64,000 nucleotides of DNA from Vigna angularis (GCF_016808095.1 NC_068973.1:20565501-20629500); one strand, 5' to 3'; positions 1 to 13,260 are shown, numbered from the stretch's first letter. Notes: a model not told the origin generated them from the sequence alone. A program made the numbers and translations.

Positions 1-479
1 TAAGGCCCGTATACCTTCGACCCGGGTTCAATCCCCTCGACCTACGACTCAGGTCGGCACATCAAAACCTTTGTTTTGGTACCTTTGACCTAAGTCGACT
101 CATATTTACCTTCGTCCCAAAACGACACGACTTGATATGTGATCCAAGAATATATTGTTTTTAAAAGTTAATGAATGTTGTAGTAAGACTAAACTCACAT
201 TAACCCTGACCTAACCCACTTGAGAAGGAACATTAGGAATTAGGACTTTTCTTTTGCTCCCGTAATTGAGGATCTCCTAAAAAGAGACTTATTTATAGAT
301 GGGTCAGGACTGGCTCATGAGCCTTAGGTCAAGTTGATAGCTCTAGTTCGGTCTTATCACAAGAATTTCTCATTGTAACCATTACCAACCTCCAAATTTA
401 CAACAAGTAAGATGAGCTTCCCCTCAACCTCTCTTATTCAAAGCCTTCGGTACTTTCATTGGTGGTAGTAACATAACGC
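1..479. other. intergenic, nothing recognised
   Basis: No coding exon, RNA gene or clear repeat boundary can be supported here. The sequence is probably more repeat-derived DNA next to the LTR-like stretch that follows, but I cannot assign it to a family. Confidence 0.3.
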
Positions 480-1375
480 ATAATAACCTCAACAAATAAT
501 TCTACAAAATTTTGTTGCTAATGAGGAGCATTGATACTTGAAGAGTTTTTTTTATGATGATCCACTTGAAGACTTCAAGGAACTTTCACATACATTGTTA
601 AATCATCTTTTGTAGAAACAATTGTATTAGGTTTATCTTTCAATTGTAAGCACTCTAAAGACATGTAACTTATTCTTTTTTATTAATTTCTCGCAACAAT
701 AATCGATTATCATAAGTAAAAGTAGAAAAGGCTTTATCTTGGCAATAATCAATTATCACTAAAGATAATCGATCATCACGTTTTTCAAAACCCATAACGA
801 CCTAAAATAATCAATTATCACTTTTGATAATCGATTATCTCTAACATTTGAGAGCTGACTTTTCATTTTTTTAACCCCTGGCCTATAAATAGAAGTCTAC
901 TAATTCTTTCCAATATTACCTAAACTATTAAAAACATAGAATTGGTTCTGAGGAAGTTCTTGAATTTAAGTCTAAGCTTGATCGAATCCTGAGGAAAAAG
1001 AAGCTTGGTTTTAGTGTGTCTAAAGGTGTAAGCAATTCTCTGCAAGTTGTTCAAGCTAGTGATCATTCCCTCATGTGTCGAAGGAAGGTGTATTCTTTTC
1101 TGTGTAGTTCTTTACTCATCTTGTAAACATGAAATTGATTTTTAGTGAAAAGTTGATCACTCATTCTAAAGTGATTAACAACTGAACGTAGAATCTTTTG
1201 ATTCGAACCAATATAAAAATCTTTTATGTGATTTTCTTTATCTGTGCATTTCTTGTTTCTAAACTTTTCGAAAAAATTTCTAAAAGAAAGTAAAAAATTT
1301 TAATAGACCAATTCACCCTTCCCCTCTTGGTTTTGTATATGTTTACATGTTCTAAAACATTTCGTTGCGCGATAT
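480..1375 (+). mobile_element. decayed LTR-like retroelement fragment
   Basis: This stretch repeats motifs of the type ataatcgattat (about 695-835), then has a TATA-like cctataaatagaag near 882, then a run ending in caattcaccc...cctcttgg near 1308-1330. The same order (ATCGAT-rich part, transcribed part, CCAACTCACC...CCTCTTGG near the 3' end) is seen in reverse in the better preserved solo LTR at 17176-18252. I therefore read it as an old plus-oriented LTR remnant. Its ends and any target duplication are not clear. Confidence 0.4.
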
Positions 1376-1722
1376 CAATTTCTACAAAATTTGTCCTTTC
1401 ACTAAATCATCCTTCGATGTTAAAATAACAAATAATTTATTTTCATTTAACTTCTAATAAAAGCCAAACAACTCATCAATGGACAAAGAATCCGAAAATC
1501 GAAACCAAGGCAAGAGCGACAAAATTTGAAGCTCCTGATCACATTGAAAATCAGAAACTCGTCCCAAATATTCCTCCTATGGTAACATTTTGTTCCCATG
1601 TATTCCTTCATGCAGCTACACTGCTGACGAGGCACCAGGTGGTTGCCCCTTGATCGTCAAAGATGAGTAAATCTCTATTGACAAGAAGCCTGCAAATGAA
1701 CTTGTCATCATCTTGAATCCAC
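1376..1722 (-). other. 3' flank and probable 3' UTR of the HIT4-like gene
   Basis: The stretch lies directly downstream (on the minus strand) of the HIT4-like stop codon. It holds no supported coding exon and presumably contains the 3' UTR and polyadenylation region. The short ORF in it has no recognisable content. Confidence 0.4.
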
Positions 1723-4700
1723 TTATAGAACCTCATGAGCCTTTCCGTAATACCTGTTTATGAATGGAGACTGCCAGCACAGAATGGTGTGTACACGATA
1801 ATTAGGCATACATGAAAAATATATTGTGAATGCATCGACTAATCAACTAGTTATAATATCGGGCAAATCCTTCTAAAATAAATACTGTTCTAATTAGTTA
1901 GAACATGACAGAAATAGAGTGGCTTAACAATTTTACGATTTTCCACATCTGATTGAAGACCAGCTAGTTGCATTCATACAGCAAGCATAGCATATTTTCA
2001 ACCAAAGATGAAAGAAAAATCAAACACTTCTTTTAATCAATGTTCTTTGGCAGCTTGGCCCCTTGTAGACACATGCAAGTATGTGAACTGAAATTGCATG
2101 GCAAATCTTCTACAACGTTCGTTACAAGTAGTCTTGGATACTTTACTGAAGCATTTTCATTTTTAAGGGCAGTAATTGATGCTTAATGTTGTACTAAGAT
2201 GTTAACATAAGAATTGGAAGTCCAAAAATCTGCGTTAGAATGCGCAAGCGCTTACCTTAACATTTGATACATCAGGTGCATCTGGACTTTGCATGGGGTA
2301 GAACTTATAAAATCTCATGGTCTCAAAAGCAGCTTTAGTTTCTACACTCATTTCTGCAATTGCTTTTCTTCTAGACTCCCTTGCCTACAGGAGACATTCT
2401 AGGTAAAATTGCATAAAACAAAACACTATGGGCAGAATCAAAAGTATAAGTACCTCTCTATTAGCTTTCTTTGCTTCGCGTACTTTTTCTTTGACAAATT
2501 CCTGAAACAATAAAATGATCAGTCTAACTGCTACTTGAAAGAGTTGGAAACTTGAATCGCTTCATGATTTCCCATTACTCAATACCTTAAAAGTATCTTT
2601 TTGATCTTCCGATAACTCCTCCTCCTGTATAAGCTTATCAGTGAACTCCTGTGGAATATAGAACAAATTTATGAATGAGAACCTTGTCAATTATTATCTA
2701 TTATATTCATTACATCACAGTACTGGTATGTGCCAATCACTTAACATTTTGCTCGACACATAAAAATTAATTACTGTCACACAGGGTCCACAGGGTCTAT
2801 ATGACGCTATATGAAAAAGCAAGTGATTTATTTTAAGTGATTCTTATATAAGCAAAATCAATGTGTTTGTTTACACTAAGAGAAAAGTACCTTTTTAATT
2901 CAAAGTGACTTCTATCTATTCTACCAAACCTGTTTTTTTCTTTTATGCTTCTGTTTTTTCTAAATAAGTTTATCCAAACATGTTAAAAATCCTAATAAGT
3001 GATTATTTTATTTAATAAAAAACACTTTTTCGAAATAAAGTTTAAACAAATAGACCCACAATATTATAGATTAAAACTAGTGATTATCAATTTTAGATTG
3101 ACAAAACACAGAAATATTATTACACGATTGAAAAATAGTTAAGTTTATCCTAAACAACAAACATTAGAGAGATAATTCAATACCTCAAGCTCATCTAATT
3201 CCCAATCAAATTCACAGAAAATCTGCAAGAAAAGAAGAAAAAGTGGTAGATATAAGTAAACAGGTAGAAAACTCAGTATATGATATTAACCTGCCTCACT
3301 AATGTAAACATGTCAATAAACACGTATTTGCAGAAATTATCTCACTCATAATTACCGGCTTTGGCTCTGCTGGAAATATTATTTGAACTTCAGTGCTTTG
3401 TTCAAGTTCATCTTCCTTAAACGGCTGGTAGAAATCTGTTGCATAAATAACAAATAAAGGACATAACAAATCAAATCATAACCGTAAAAAGATATAACTA
3501 TATGTTCTGTCCACTAACTAGTGTAAACAAGTTACGACTAGTATACATATGTGATAAATTTTATTCTAGAGTTAGAAACTCACAAGGTAAGCAGTACTCG
3601 TATTTCTTCACACGTTCCAACTTCAGATGTTTCAATGCAGCCCTGTATCACAAAGATCCATATCACAAGACAAAAGCCAGTCATGAGCAAACATGCTACA
3701 CTTATTAATCTAAAGTTTCAACTAGCAGCTAGTTGCTACAATAATGGACAACTTGCACATAGATATAGAGCACTGAAAATGGCACAAAATATCAAAGCAC
3801 TGGACTTTCAGTTTTCCCAACTAACTTTACTTAAGTGTCCATTCAACTGAAATCACATACTCATTTATTTATTTGATAATATTTACGTGCAAGGGAACTT
3901 GACAATGTAAGTATAGCTGAATCTAGAAAAGTTCAACCCATTTTCGTTTATTTATTATATAAAGGCAGAAAAACTTGGCAACAGAACCTATCATATCAAG
4001 AACAAAATTTAAATAATGTTTTGTCACACAACACTGTTGCAAATCGCATCAATTGTCGTGACGGAGACCAAGTGAGCGAAGTCACAGGCGAATTGCGGTG
4101 CTTGGACTGCTATACTCTTAAGTAAAAAAAGTTGTGCCTTGACTATCAACTATAAGCTTGATAAGTGTTCAATCCAACAAACACAAGCACAGTTGCACCA
4201 GTTAGAGAGCATGCTTTCTATGTTTACTGTTTACGACACAACTACTATTTTAATTAGAAGCACGCCCCTTGTTTTGAAGGCCTGGCTTTAAAGAGTAGTA
4301 TCTCCTCCAATGAGGAAGGACCACCTTTTCCAATTCAGCGGGATTGACACATAAGTAGAAGTTCATTATCAAATGAGACACAAGAATCCAGTTTGAGGTG
4401 GGGGCACCCTTCTTGACTTCATCCTAATTTTAAAGAGTGGGCTTAACTCTACACCAATCATTTGCCAAGGCATATCAAACAATAATAAGAAATTTGAAAA
4501 CCAGGGAATTACATGAAATTAAAAAATAACTATATCCTTTTGGCAATATCCAATATGAAGGAAAAGGGTAAATGTAATGGACGCAAAAATCAAACAAAAA
4601 TAAAATGATTAGTTCTAGGTAATAAAATTTACCTTCAAAATGGAAAGCAATTGAAACTAACAAACAAGTACAGAGGAAACAAAAACAAAGGAACAAAGGT

Positions 4701-7700
4701 AGCAAGGGATTTAGACACTCAAAAAAAACATATAAAGTTGCAAGAGGCAATGTTTCTTATCAGAAAGATAACTTCTCAAAGTAAATCTATTAAATTGGAA
4801 GTTTTAACAAATCAAACATCTTTAATAATATTGCATTACTAATCTTGAAAAGTAAAAAAACTGAACTGAAACAGGATATTGATACAGACTGAAGGAAAAG
4901 ACAGAGAGCGCCATACCTTCTTTGGGTGCAACTTAAGATAAATATTTGAGATTTTAATCTGTCAACTTGGCTTTCTCTGTTGTAAGTCAACAAAATTATA
5001 TTGAAGTTCAGAGATGATCATGAAACAATATGTAAACTAAACCTCCAAAATTGAAAACATTTAGAAAAATACCGGTCCTCCAGGGGGATATATGGAACCC
5101 AGTCCATTTTCATTTGTGTCATGGGAATTATTTCTTCAGATTCTCTCTGAACGGAGTTAATCCCGATCTTATCTGATGGTGGGAAAGGTGAAACTACCTG
5201 AATACAAAAGGAAGTGAAATATTTTACAATTAAATAAAATTGAAAAAAAAAATACAATAGTCAAAATCGATATAAATCTGATAAAACTAATTCCAACAAC
5301 ATTTACGCCTAAAAGTTTGTAAAATGGAATTTCCAACCAAATATATATGCCCAGGGCCATGCCCCCACAAGGAGTAACGCACAACACACTCACTGATAGA
5401 AAACACAAATTCTTAAGTTTAGGAATATTCTGAGATATTAGTTTATAGATACTGTTGATTCATTTCAACAGATACATTAGATTTATGTATAGGAGTCTGT
5501 TGACAATTTTGGGAAATAGAGAAAACTTATTCTACGAATAAATCCTTGGTGACTATGGGATTGTTTTTATATGTACAACTTGATAGGATATGTAATGTAT
5601 TAGACAGTTTGTAGAGAGTTTTTAGATAGTTTGGCAAAAATAAAACGAAAAAGTTAGTATGAAGTGGCAAAAATAAAAGAACAAGAAGATTTGAGAACAG
5701 ATCCTTTTCAAAAGGGAGGGTATGATAGCATATCCCTAAAAATTAACTCTGTTGGAATGGATGGTCTTTCAAGCATATACATCCAACACAAGACAAATAA
5801 AAGCTTCAAAGATGCTCCTACTCTCCAAGACCTTAGATCATTAATTTGATTTAAGGTGTATCATTGTTGGGAGCTATATTCTTCATTTACTCATTATTAT
5901 AACATTTGTTCTAACTTGTGTTATAAAATGGGTATTTGACCTTGGTGGAGAAGCACACAAAACTCCAAAGAAGATAAGGAAGTTTTCCTTGTTCCATGTT
6001 GAAGATTTTAGGGCAAATCCTTTTCAAGAGGGAGGGGATGATGACATACGCCTTGCCATGATCTAGCACATTCATGAAGAGTTGGAGGCAACTATGGAAG
6101 ATGGGCCTAGACTCTTTCTCTTGGGCCATCTTAAGTCATCATGAAGATTTAGTAGAGTAAGAATAATTTTGGACATTGTATTTTGGGCCAAGTAGTCTAG
6201 ATTTTATTTGGGCTTTGTATTTTGGGCCAAGTAGAATAAGATTTTGACCAAACAAGTCAACAAAGGGTCAAGGCCCAAAGTTGACTATGCTTGGACCTCC
6301 AAAAAGGGTGTGTTGACTAAGCGGTCAACATTTTGGCTAAGCTTGGAGAACAAGGGAGAAGAATTTCGTCCCAGACATGTGAAAGCTTCCCATTGGAGAG
6401 TTTTCCTCCTAGTTAATGGCCATGTGTCACTCTAGGAATGGAGAGTTTTTCCATAGGTAGTGGCCACATGTCACTCTCTCATTTTAGAGGATTTTTGCCA
6501 CTTGTCTCTCTCTTATTGGAGAGGATTTCTCCTTGCTCTCTAAGCCAACCAAGGTGGCTCTTTTAGGTTAAAGTTTCTGCCCATTCTGAGATACCTTAGC
6601 CTATAAATAGAGGTGCTCTCCATCATGTAATCAACTTTGATTTAGAGTAAAGTTATGCTGCCATTTTTGTTTCATACTACTCTTTTAAGGTCACCCTAGG
6701 CTAGAGCAACCCAAGTGGCCTCCTCTAGCCACCTTCCTCCAAGAGTTGGCCCAACCTCTCTTAGAAAACCCTTAAACACATCTTCGCTCACCATACAACT
6801 CACCAAAACCATGAGCTATCAACACCTTTCGCCACCACGAAAGTCCGCAATCTTCATCCATGAACTTATTGCTTGATTTGCTTCTAGATTTGGCTTGTCC
6901 TAGCTAGAGCATTTGCCATCAGGTTAGGGGTAGTTAGGATGAGTTTAAACAGCAGTTAGGGGAAGTTTTAATTAGTAGTTAGACAGTTTTAGTCTTTTAA
7001 GGAGGGAGTTGTTCTAGTTCTGGTTGTGGAGTGTTTATTTTCTGAACAGGGGCTTTCCTGTGGAAAGGAATGTTTTCCCTTCAATGTTGTTGATTGCTTT
7101 CAGTGTATTTCCATTCAATAAAACTGTTTCCTTACTGTGAGGTTTCATATATCTGTTGTGATTATTTTACAGACAGTTAAAATTGTTTGTCATACAATAA
7201 ACTGTGTGTCATACAGTAAACTCTCTGTCATACAGTTTTCCTAAACCTTCCCTTTGAACCTATCACAACCATGTAAGTTGCACCATACAGTTAGGTTGTC
7301 ACGTAGCAATGAAGGTTGAGTGATAGGGTTGAGATTAGAGGCTCCTAAAGACCAGGAGCACCGACACCATCTCAAGTTTAGGAATAATTTGTGAGACTTT
7401 ACTTGTGAGATACATCATTATATTTGTATATACAAGAACCTGCTGACAATTTTAGGAAATAGGGAAGTATTCTGGGAAACAAATCCCTGTGAGTATGGAA
7501 TTATTCTGCATATATAATTCTGGTATAATAGCAAGATACAAAATAAAAATACAGCAAGTCTAATATAAAACTTCCTAAATTGCATAAGGAACAACACGGT
7601 TTAGACACAAATGACTATTGCTAATTTGCACAATCTAATTTTCGTCCAAACAAAAAAAAAGAAGCCCAAATCAATTTAGCCAACAGATAACAGTACCAAG

Positions 7701-8512
7701 TTTGACAACTTACAACTACAACAACAGGTATGCAGACAACTTTGCTTTCATCTTTGAACCACACAAGTTGAGCTGGAGACATCAAGAACGATAATCAGTA
7801 AGATGAAACAACAAATAAAAGGAAATTGACAACAAATCAAGCTCAAGCGGTAAAGTTTGCATGCTACTTACGCTCGGTGCATCCAAAGAGATAAACCCTT
7901 TTTCCATGCAGCACACCACCCTCTTCAAATGCATTCTGAACTCAATTTATTGACCAATTAAATATTTAATCTAAAAAGCTTAAGTAAATTCACCATAATC
8001 GAAAGCGAAACGGTTCACAACAATACTCACTTCCAGGTTAGAGAAATTCCACTTGTATTGATACACGGAATCCAATTGATCCCACTGGCATCACATAAGA
8101 GACATTCAGAAGAAGAAAAAACTTCACAGAAATGTTGTTGTGAACGAAGAAGATCAACGACATAAATAAACAAACCTCTGTTCCTACAGGGAACGTTTCC
8201 CTCCACAAGTCCTCCTACAAATATTTATACCAAAATGCAACAATCATTAGCCGCACAATTTTTCAGTCCAAAACAAATATCACAGCCACTAAATTGGATC
8301 AAGAAACATAAGCTACACTTCAAACCCTTGACAAAGACCCATTATCAACTTAAAAAAAAAGTTGAAATTGAAAAATTAGGATGTAGCAGTACTAAATTGC
8401 GCTTGTCTTCGAAGTACTCGTCTTGCTTGGGAGGCTTAATTTTAGTGGATCGCTTCTTGCCTTGCTTTGGCTCTTGGTTCTGTTTGGATTGCCTCTTCGT
8501 TCCGTTGCTCAT
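1723..8512 (-). CDS. HIT4: HEAT INTOLERANT 4 (HIT4)-like nuclear protein
   Basis: Fourteen coding exons on the minus strand join in frame into 328 aa: 8393-8512, 8176-8214, 8031-8084, 7872-7935, 7714-7772, 5073-5197, 4917-4976, 3584-3642, 3356-3435, 3184-3222, 2586-2648, 2454-2501, 2256-2384 and 1723-1770. Every intron is GT..AG. The product has a Lys/Arg-rich N-terminus (residues 5-38, likely nuclear targeting), then EDLWRETFPVGTEWDQLD, SPFPPSDKIG (115-124), MDWVPYIPLEDR, SQIFILSCTQRR (163-174), YFYQPFKEDELEQST, a charged helical stretch, and the C-terminus INRYYGKAHEVL. This order and spacing match plant HIT4 (Arabidopsis At5g10010) from memory. In Arabidopsis the protein sits at chromocentres and is needed for heat-induced chromatin decondensation and release of transcriptional silencing. 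The start is the first ATG of the basic exon. Intron 5 (5198-7713) is swollen by a retroelement fragment, but its splice sites are intact. Confidence 0.93.
5411..5590. repeat. left copy of a diverged direct repeat in HIT4 intron 5
   Basis: It begins aagtttaggaata and continues with a section reading tgacaattttgggaaatag. A similar but diverged copy, in the same orientation, lies at about 7373-7530. The two copies bracket the gypsy-type fragment. They do not begin with TG or end with CA, so they do not look like LTRs themselves. Confidence 0.5.
5591..7370 (+). mobile_element. decayed Ty3/gypsy-type 3' fragment (pol tail plus LTR) inside HIT4 intron 5
   Basis: On the plus strand, antisense to HIT4, two stretches encode the peptide signature DLRTDPFQKGG (about 5690) and DFRANPFQEGG (about 6004). 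I recognise this as typical of the C-terminal end of plant gypsy polyproteins. After it come LTR-like features: a repeated tattttgggccaagtag motif (6179-6236), a TATA-like cctataaatagagg near 6600, and a long pyrimidine-containing leader to about 6900. Frames are broken and no partner LTR, PBS or target duplication is visible, so this is a fragment. Confidence 0.55.
7373..7530. repeat. right copy of the diverged direct repeat in HIT4 intron 5
   Basis: It starts caagtttaggaataa and includes tgacaattttaggaaatagg, matching the copy at 5411-5590 with many substitutions. It lies between the gypsy-type fragment and HIT4 exon 5. Confidence 0.5.
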
Positions 8513-8777
8513 TGTCAATTCAGAGAGGGAGAGAGAAGTGGATCAAATAGGGAAAGAGGAATAGCAAATTTGTGAGTGATAATTTTGTTTAGGTTGATTT
8601 GTGAAAAATAGAGATGAGTGATGCCAATAGCTGAAGGAAGACGGCGAGTGAGGATACAAATTTGAACTAAGACAAACGCGAACTCTACAAGAGGCGGGGA
8701 TCTTTGTTAGAAATACTTTTCAAATTTCACAGTCAGAACCCAAACCTGTTTTTATAAATAATAAATAAATAACAATA

Positions 8778-8780
<3 letters not shown>
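8513..8780 (-). promoter_or_regulatory. 5' UTR and proximal promoter region of the HIT4-like gene
   Basis: This is the sequence upstream of the HIT4-like ATG on the minus strand. It contains a purine-rich (plus strand) gagagggagagagaag run just upstream of the start, typical of CT-rich plant 5' UTRs. No firm TATA box was identified. Confidence 0.35.

Positions 8781-8812
<32 letters not shown>
8781..8812. repeat. (TA)n microsatellite
   Basis: A run of alternating TA, interrupted once near its start, within very AT-rich DNA upstream of HIT4. Confidence 0.9.
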
Positions 8813-9421
8813 AATTCACTCCCGTGTCTATATTATTTTTTATTTTATCTTTTAAATATCTTTTTATAAATTAAAATAAATTATTTTATTAATATTAGTT
8901 TTAGGTGATTAATTATTTAAATTTAACTATTTTTTATTTGATCATTTTTTAAATTTAATCATTTTTTAATTAAAAAATACCCATAAAATAAATAAAAACC
9001 ATTAAAAATAATTTATGCTTAATTTTATAATTATAATAACAACAATAATTATAATTTTTTATTCTTTCTTGTCATAAAAATAATAAGATTATAATTATAT
9101 TGTCAAAACTTAAATATCTTTTTAATTTAATTCTGAATAAAAAACTTATCAAAACTTAAATAATAAAAATAATAATAATAATATAATAGATTAATATAAT
9201 AGATTGCAGGTGTTATTCTGAGTGCAATTAAAAAATATATAATAGATTTATTAGTAACAATTTAGTTTGAATACCGAAGATAAACATTATAATTCAACTA
9301 TATATTAAATTATATGATATTCTTTTTCTTAGAAAACAAACCTATTTAAAAAAAACAAAAGAAGACATAATTTGTATAAGTGCACTTCATATTCTACCAG
9401 AGAAGAATAAACATAAGTTTA

Positions 9422-9426
<5 letters not shown>

Positions 9427-9469
<43 letters not shown>
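9427..9469. repeat. (AT)n microsatellite
   Basis: An uninterrupted AT dinucleotide run of roughly 40 bases. Confidence 0.9.
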
Positions 9470-9471
<2 letters not shown>

Positions 9472-11559
9472 CACCCCAATTTCGGTACAACATATTACAT
9501 TTTATCATTAAGTTCATTCTTTGACACCTCTTATCATATTACTAATATATTCTTATATTTTTCTTTTATAAGGTATCTATATTAAAATCTTATTAAATGA
9601 TAAGGGGTTCTTTCTTTTATCACCTCAAATCACAATACATGAACCATCAATGAAAGAGAGAATCAAAAAATAATTTCTTTTTTTCTTGATAATGAGGTGA
9701 TTCATAAGTTTGTTCTTGCACGTATCAGGGTAATACCTTATTTTCCAACTTTATCAACAATGTATTATTTTCAAAATTAGATGCATGAATTCTAATGTTG
9801 TTCGATTATTTCATATTTTAGCCAATAGTGGGTTTTGTTCGAAATCAAATTTAAACTAAAGATAATTCATTATCTTGACCTATTGACAGTAAACATCAAT
9901 ATGAGGCAAGAATTGAAGAAGTTGTTGGACATGTAAGAATATAAGTGTTATTCGCATATATGTATACTTTTAGTTGTAATGCTTTTCCTTATACATATGC
10001 TTTAAACTTATGTATTAATTAGGGTTATACAAACCTACCGAGCTCAAAGGGGATACATGATTTCTAAGTTAAACAATATCAAGTGGACACTAATAAAGGT
10101 GCATTGCAATTATTTATCTCAAGTGATCAATGCTTTTAAATGATTATGATGATATAAAATAAGTCATAAACTGATTCATGTGGCCATATCTCTAACTGCT
10201 AGGTGCACCCAACCTAAGATGGTGTTGTGTGTTTCTTTAAACGAATTAACTGTTGTGGTGCTTTTCCAGCTTGATTTGTGCTTTGTCTCTAGATAGTATA
10301 GGTTGTTTTGGTTAGACCATTTTGCAACAGTAAGTTATAGATAATTTGGGCTATTTGGAGACTTGGTTGTGGTTAATTGTTGGCATAATAAATGGCCCCT
10401 GACAGAAGCATTAGGCAGACTAAAACTCTTTTTGATGCAAATTATTGGCCACTGGCATAAGCATTTTGGGTAGACCACAATCCAATTTGGTGCAAGTTGT
10501 TCAAGGTCTTTTTATGTAGGCCATAATTCAGTTTTGACATAAGATGCTCATGGTTGTGGTGTAGGGGCTAGATGGAGTATAATTTGACCTTGTGTGTCCT
10601 CAACAAGCTTTTTAAGTGAGTCTTGAACTAATTTTTTTAGCAGACAATGTAGAACCAATTTTGGGTGTTAGGTGCAATGCTTTGAACTTCTAAGTTGATT
10701 TATGATAAGCTCATATTTATGGTTTTGATGTAGTGAGTTCAGGGCGGGAGTTGTTTTGGTTATCTTAGATGGTTAGTTCCTAGGTTTTGAGGTCTTTCAT
10801 GCTGGTGTGGTTTTGTAAACATTGTCCTACTATTTTGGCTTGTTTTATTTCATGTGTAGGGAATGTCCAAGCATGTTGGTTGGTGTATCATTGCTCCACT
10901 TTGCTTATTTTTGAATGTTGTTTTCAATGCTTGTAAAGTAGCATTTTTGGCTAGTTTGTGCTTAAATAACGGTGTGATTTTTGTATGAGTTTTTGCTTGC
11001 TATAATGTGTATTTTTGAATTTGTATTTTTCGGTCCAATTTATGCCTCCCATTCACGCACACATAAATATATTGATACCAATTATATTAATGTTTTATAT
11101 TTTTTATTTTTCTAGTATCCAAAACAACCCAACAACAATGATTGCGGGTATTACATTTGTCGTTATATTAAAGAAATTATCACATACTATTAAGGAGGGA
11201 CAATTCTAACATATGTAAGTTATCTTAATTCTATACATAATTAATTGTAGTCGAATTTTAATTGACTAATTTTATGTTATTTTCCTTTGTTGTAGTATTT
11301 TCCTAATTGTAAATGTCAACAATATTTTGATAATCAAATCATTGAAGTTAGGAAGATTGGTGTTTTTATGTCGTTAGTAATTGCTTATAGGTTAATATGT
11401 TATGATTGTACATATGCTTAGATAATCATGTCATGGTTGTATATATGCTTATAGGTTAGTACTCTGAGCGATCATGTATTCATACACTGAAGTAATGAGG
11501 ATTCATTTTTGAGAAAATTGTGTGTATTGGACCAATATCTATGTAGGTTTAAAAAAATT
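9470..11559. other. intergenic, no gene recognised
   Basis: AT-rich DNA without a supported exon. From about 10200 to 10990 it becomes T/G-rich and shows no long open frame on either strand. It may belong to the same element as the hairpin array that follows, but I see no terminal repeats that would show this. Confidence 0.3.
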
Positions 11560-11990
11560 GTGTTTATTGAAAAATTAAATAAATTATTTTTAAAAAAAAT
11601 TGGACAATAGACAACACTTATCTGAAAAAATGTTGTCTATTAAAAAAGTAAAATAAATTAAAAAAATTGAATCATAGACATTGCTTATTTGAGAAAGCGA
11701 TGTCTAATGAGAAATTAAAATAAATTTTAAAAAAATTGGATCATAGATAACGCTTATTTGAAAAATCGTTGTTTATTGGTGTTGTCAATAGACAACTCTT
11801 TCTAAAATAAGCTGTCTATTGACAAACACCAATAGACAATTATTTTTCAAATAAGTGTTGTTTATTGACAAACATCAATCAATAACACTTTTTCAAATAA
11901 GTGTTGTCTATTGGTGCTTATCAATAGACAACGTTTTTTTATAAGTGTTGTCTATTAATAGACAATGTCTAAAAAGTGTTGTCTATTAGA
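11560..11990. repeat. array of short palindromic (hairpin) units
   Basis: At least seven short inverted repeats follow each other. Each pairs an arm like agacaacacttat with an arm like atgttgtctat around a 5-10 base A/T loop (for example tagacaacacttatctgaaaaaatgttgtcta, positions 11609-11640). Spacers are A-rich and carry repeated aaattgga/atcatag sequence. The same core appears in both orientations across the array. Clustered subterminal repeats of this kind are typical of CACTA/En-Spm-type DNA transposons, so a transposon end is my best guess, but no CACTA terminus was found. Confidence 0.6.
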
Positions 11991-13260
11991 AAAAAAATTT
12001 TGTTTATGTATTTTTTTTTAATAGTGAATGAAGTCTCACATATTAAAAAAGCCTTTTCAAATATATTTTTTATTTGGGATGAAATTTCTTTTGCATTAGT
12101 TATTCTATTGTATTTTGAGTTTCACATATCATGTTTGAGAGTTATGTCATCTATATTTAAAACTCTTTACTCCATGTGCAAATTGACCTTATTTTATAAT
12201 ATATTTTTTGTATTAGTTATATTTACAAATATTTGTTTTTCATTGAAAAATACTTACTTTTATAAAAAAAAATGGTCATCATTTAATATTATTTGCGTGA
12301 CGGGAATAAGTTTCTTCGTATGCTTAACTTTGCAAATAGAATTTGGTTAAACATAATTATATTAGTGGAATGTTAAACTGCAACTGTTTTTATTTTTGTT
12401 TAAAAGACCATTTTATAGTTCATTTTCCAATATATCCTATATTCGAAAATAGGTTAGGTAGTTTAGATAAAAGTCTGGGTATCTTTAATTATAAATCTAA
12501 AATGGATGTAGTCACTATTACTAGGGAGAGACCACACATAAGGAGAAGGTGTAAGCAATGAAGACTTCAAACTTAAATGCTAAGACTTCAACATATTTTA
12601 CTGCTAAATATGTTGTAACGCATTCAACCAATATTTTCATGTAATTAATTTCTATAAATACCAATTATTCGTACATTACTCTGTTCTTTTTTTATTACAT
12701 AATCCTCTCGCCATTTGTATGGCTCACCTTTTCCTCATTCAATTTTTAAATAAGTTGTATGTTATTGAGAGTTACTGTCATTTTCAATGAACCATCATCC
12801 TGTTGACATGCCTCCATTCATTTTGGTGCCTCTGTTTTTCGTTACACTGTAACTTTTGTACTGTGATGATGCAAACATTGTGTCTGAACTGCCAATGAAT
12901 TATTGACGGATTCAGTATCTATGAATGAATTTTAATAAAATGTGTCTTTTTTTTCTTAATTATGTTAAGATAATACCCTAATGACGCATTTAAAGTGTTG
13001 TTCTGGTTTTGAAATTTTGACTTTTATCAAGTATAGGAGGATTAATAGAGAATGGTCCATTTAAATATTTTTTAACCTCAATTTTTAAGTTATAAAAAAT
13101 AATTATCTCATATTGAAATAAGTTTTACAATCGAGGCTTAAAGAATTTATCTTTGAACTACTTTTTTATTCTCTAATTGAGGAAGGAATTACGTTTGTGT
13201 TTAAAACTATAGTTTTCAATACAACATTTATATTCTGAATTCATAGTTGATATTATTGTC
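11991..13260. other. intergenic, no gene recognised
   Basis: AT-rich sequence. The open frames at 11976-12561 are short, T-rich and carry no recognisable domain. I treat them as chance ORFs. Confidence 0.3.

Noticed and set aside
11976..12350. 124-codon frame after the hairpin array
   Set aside because: Phe/Ile/Leu-rich because of T-rich DNA; no domain, and its beginning lies inside the hairpin array.
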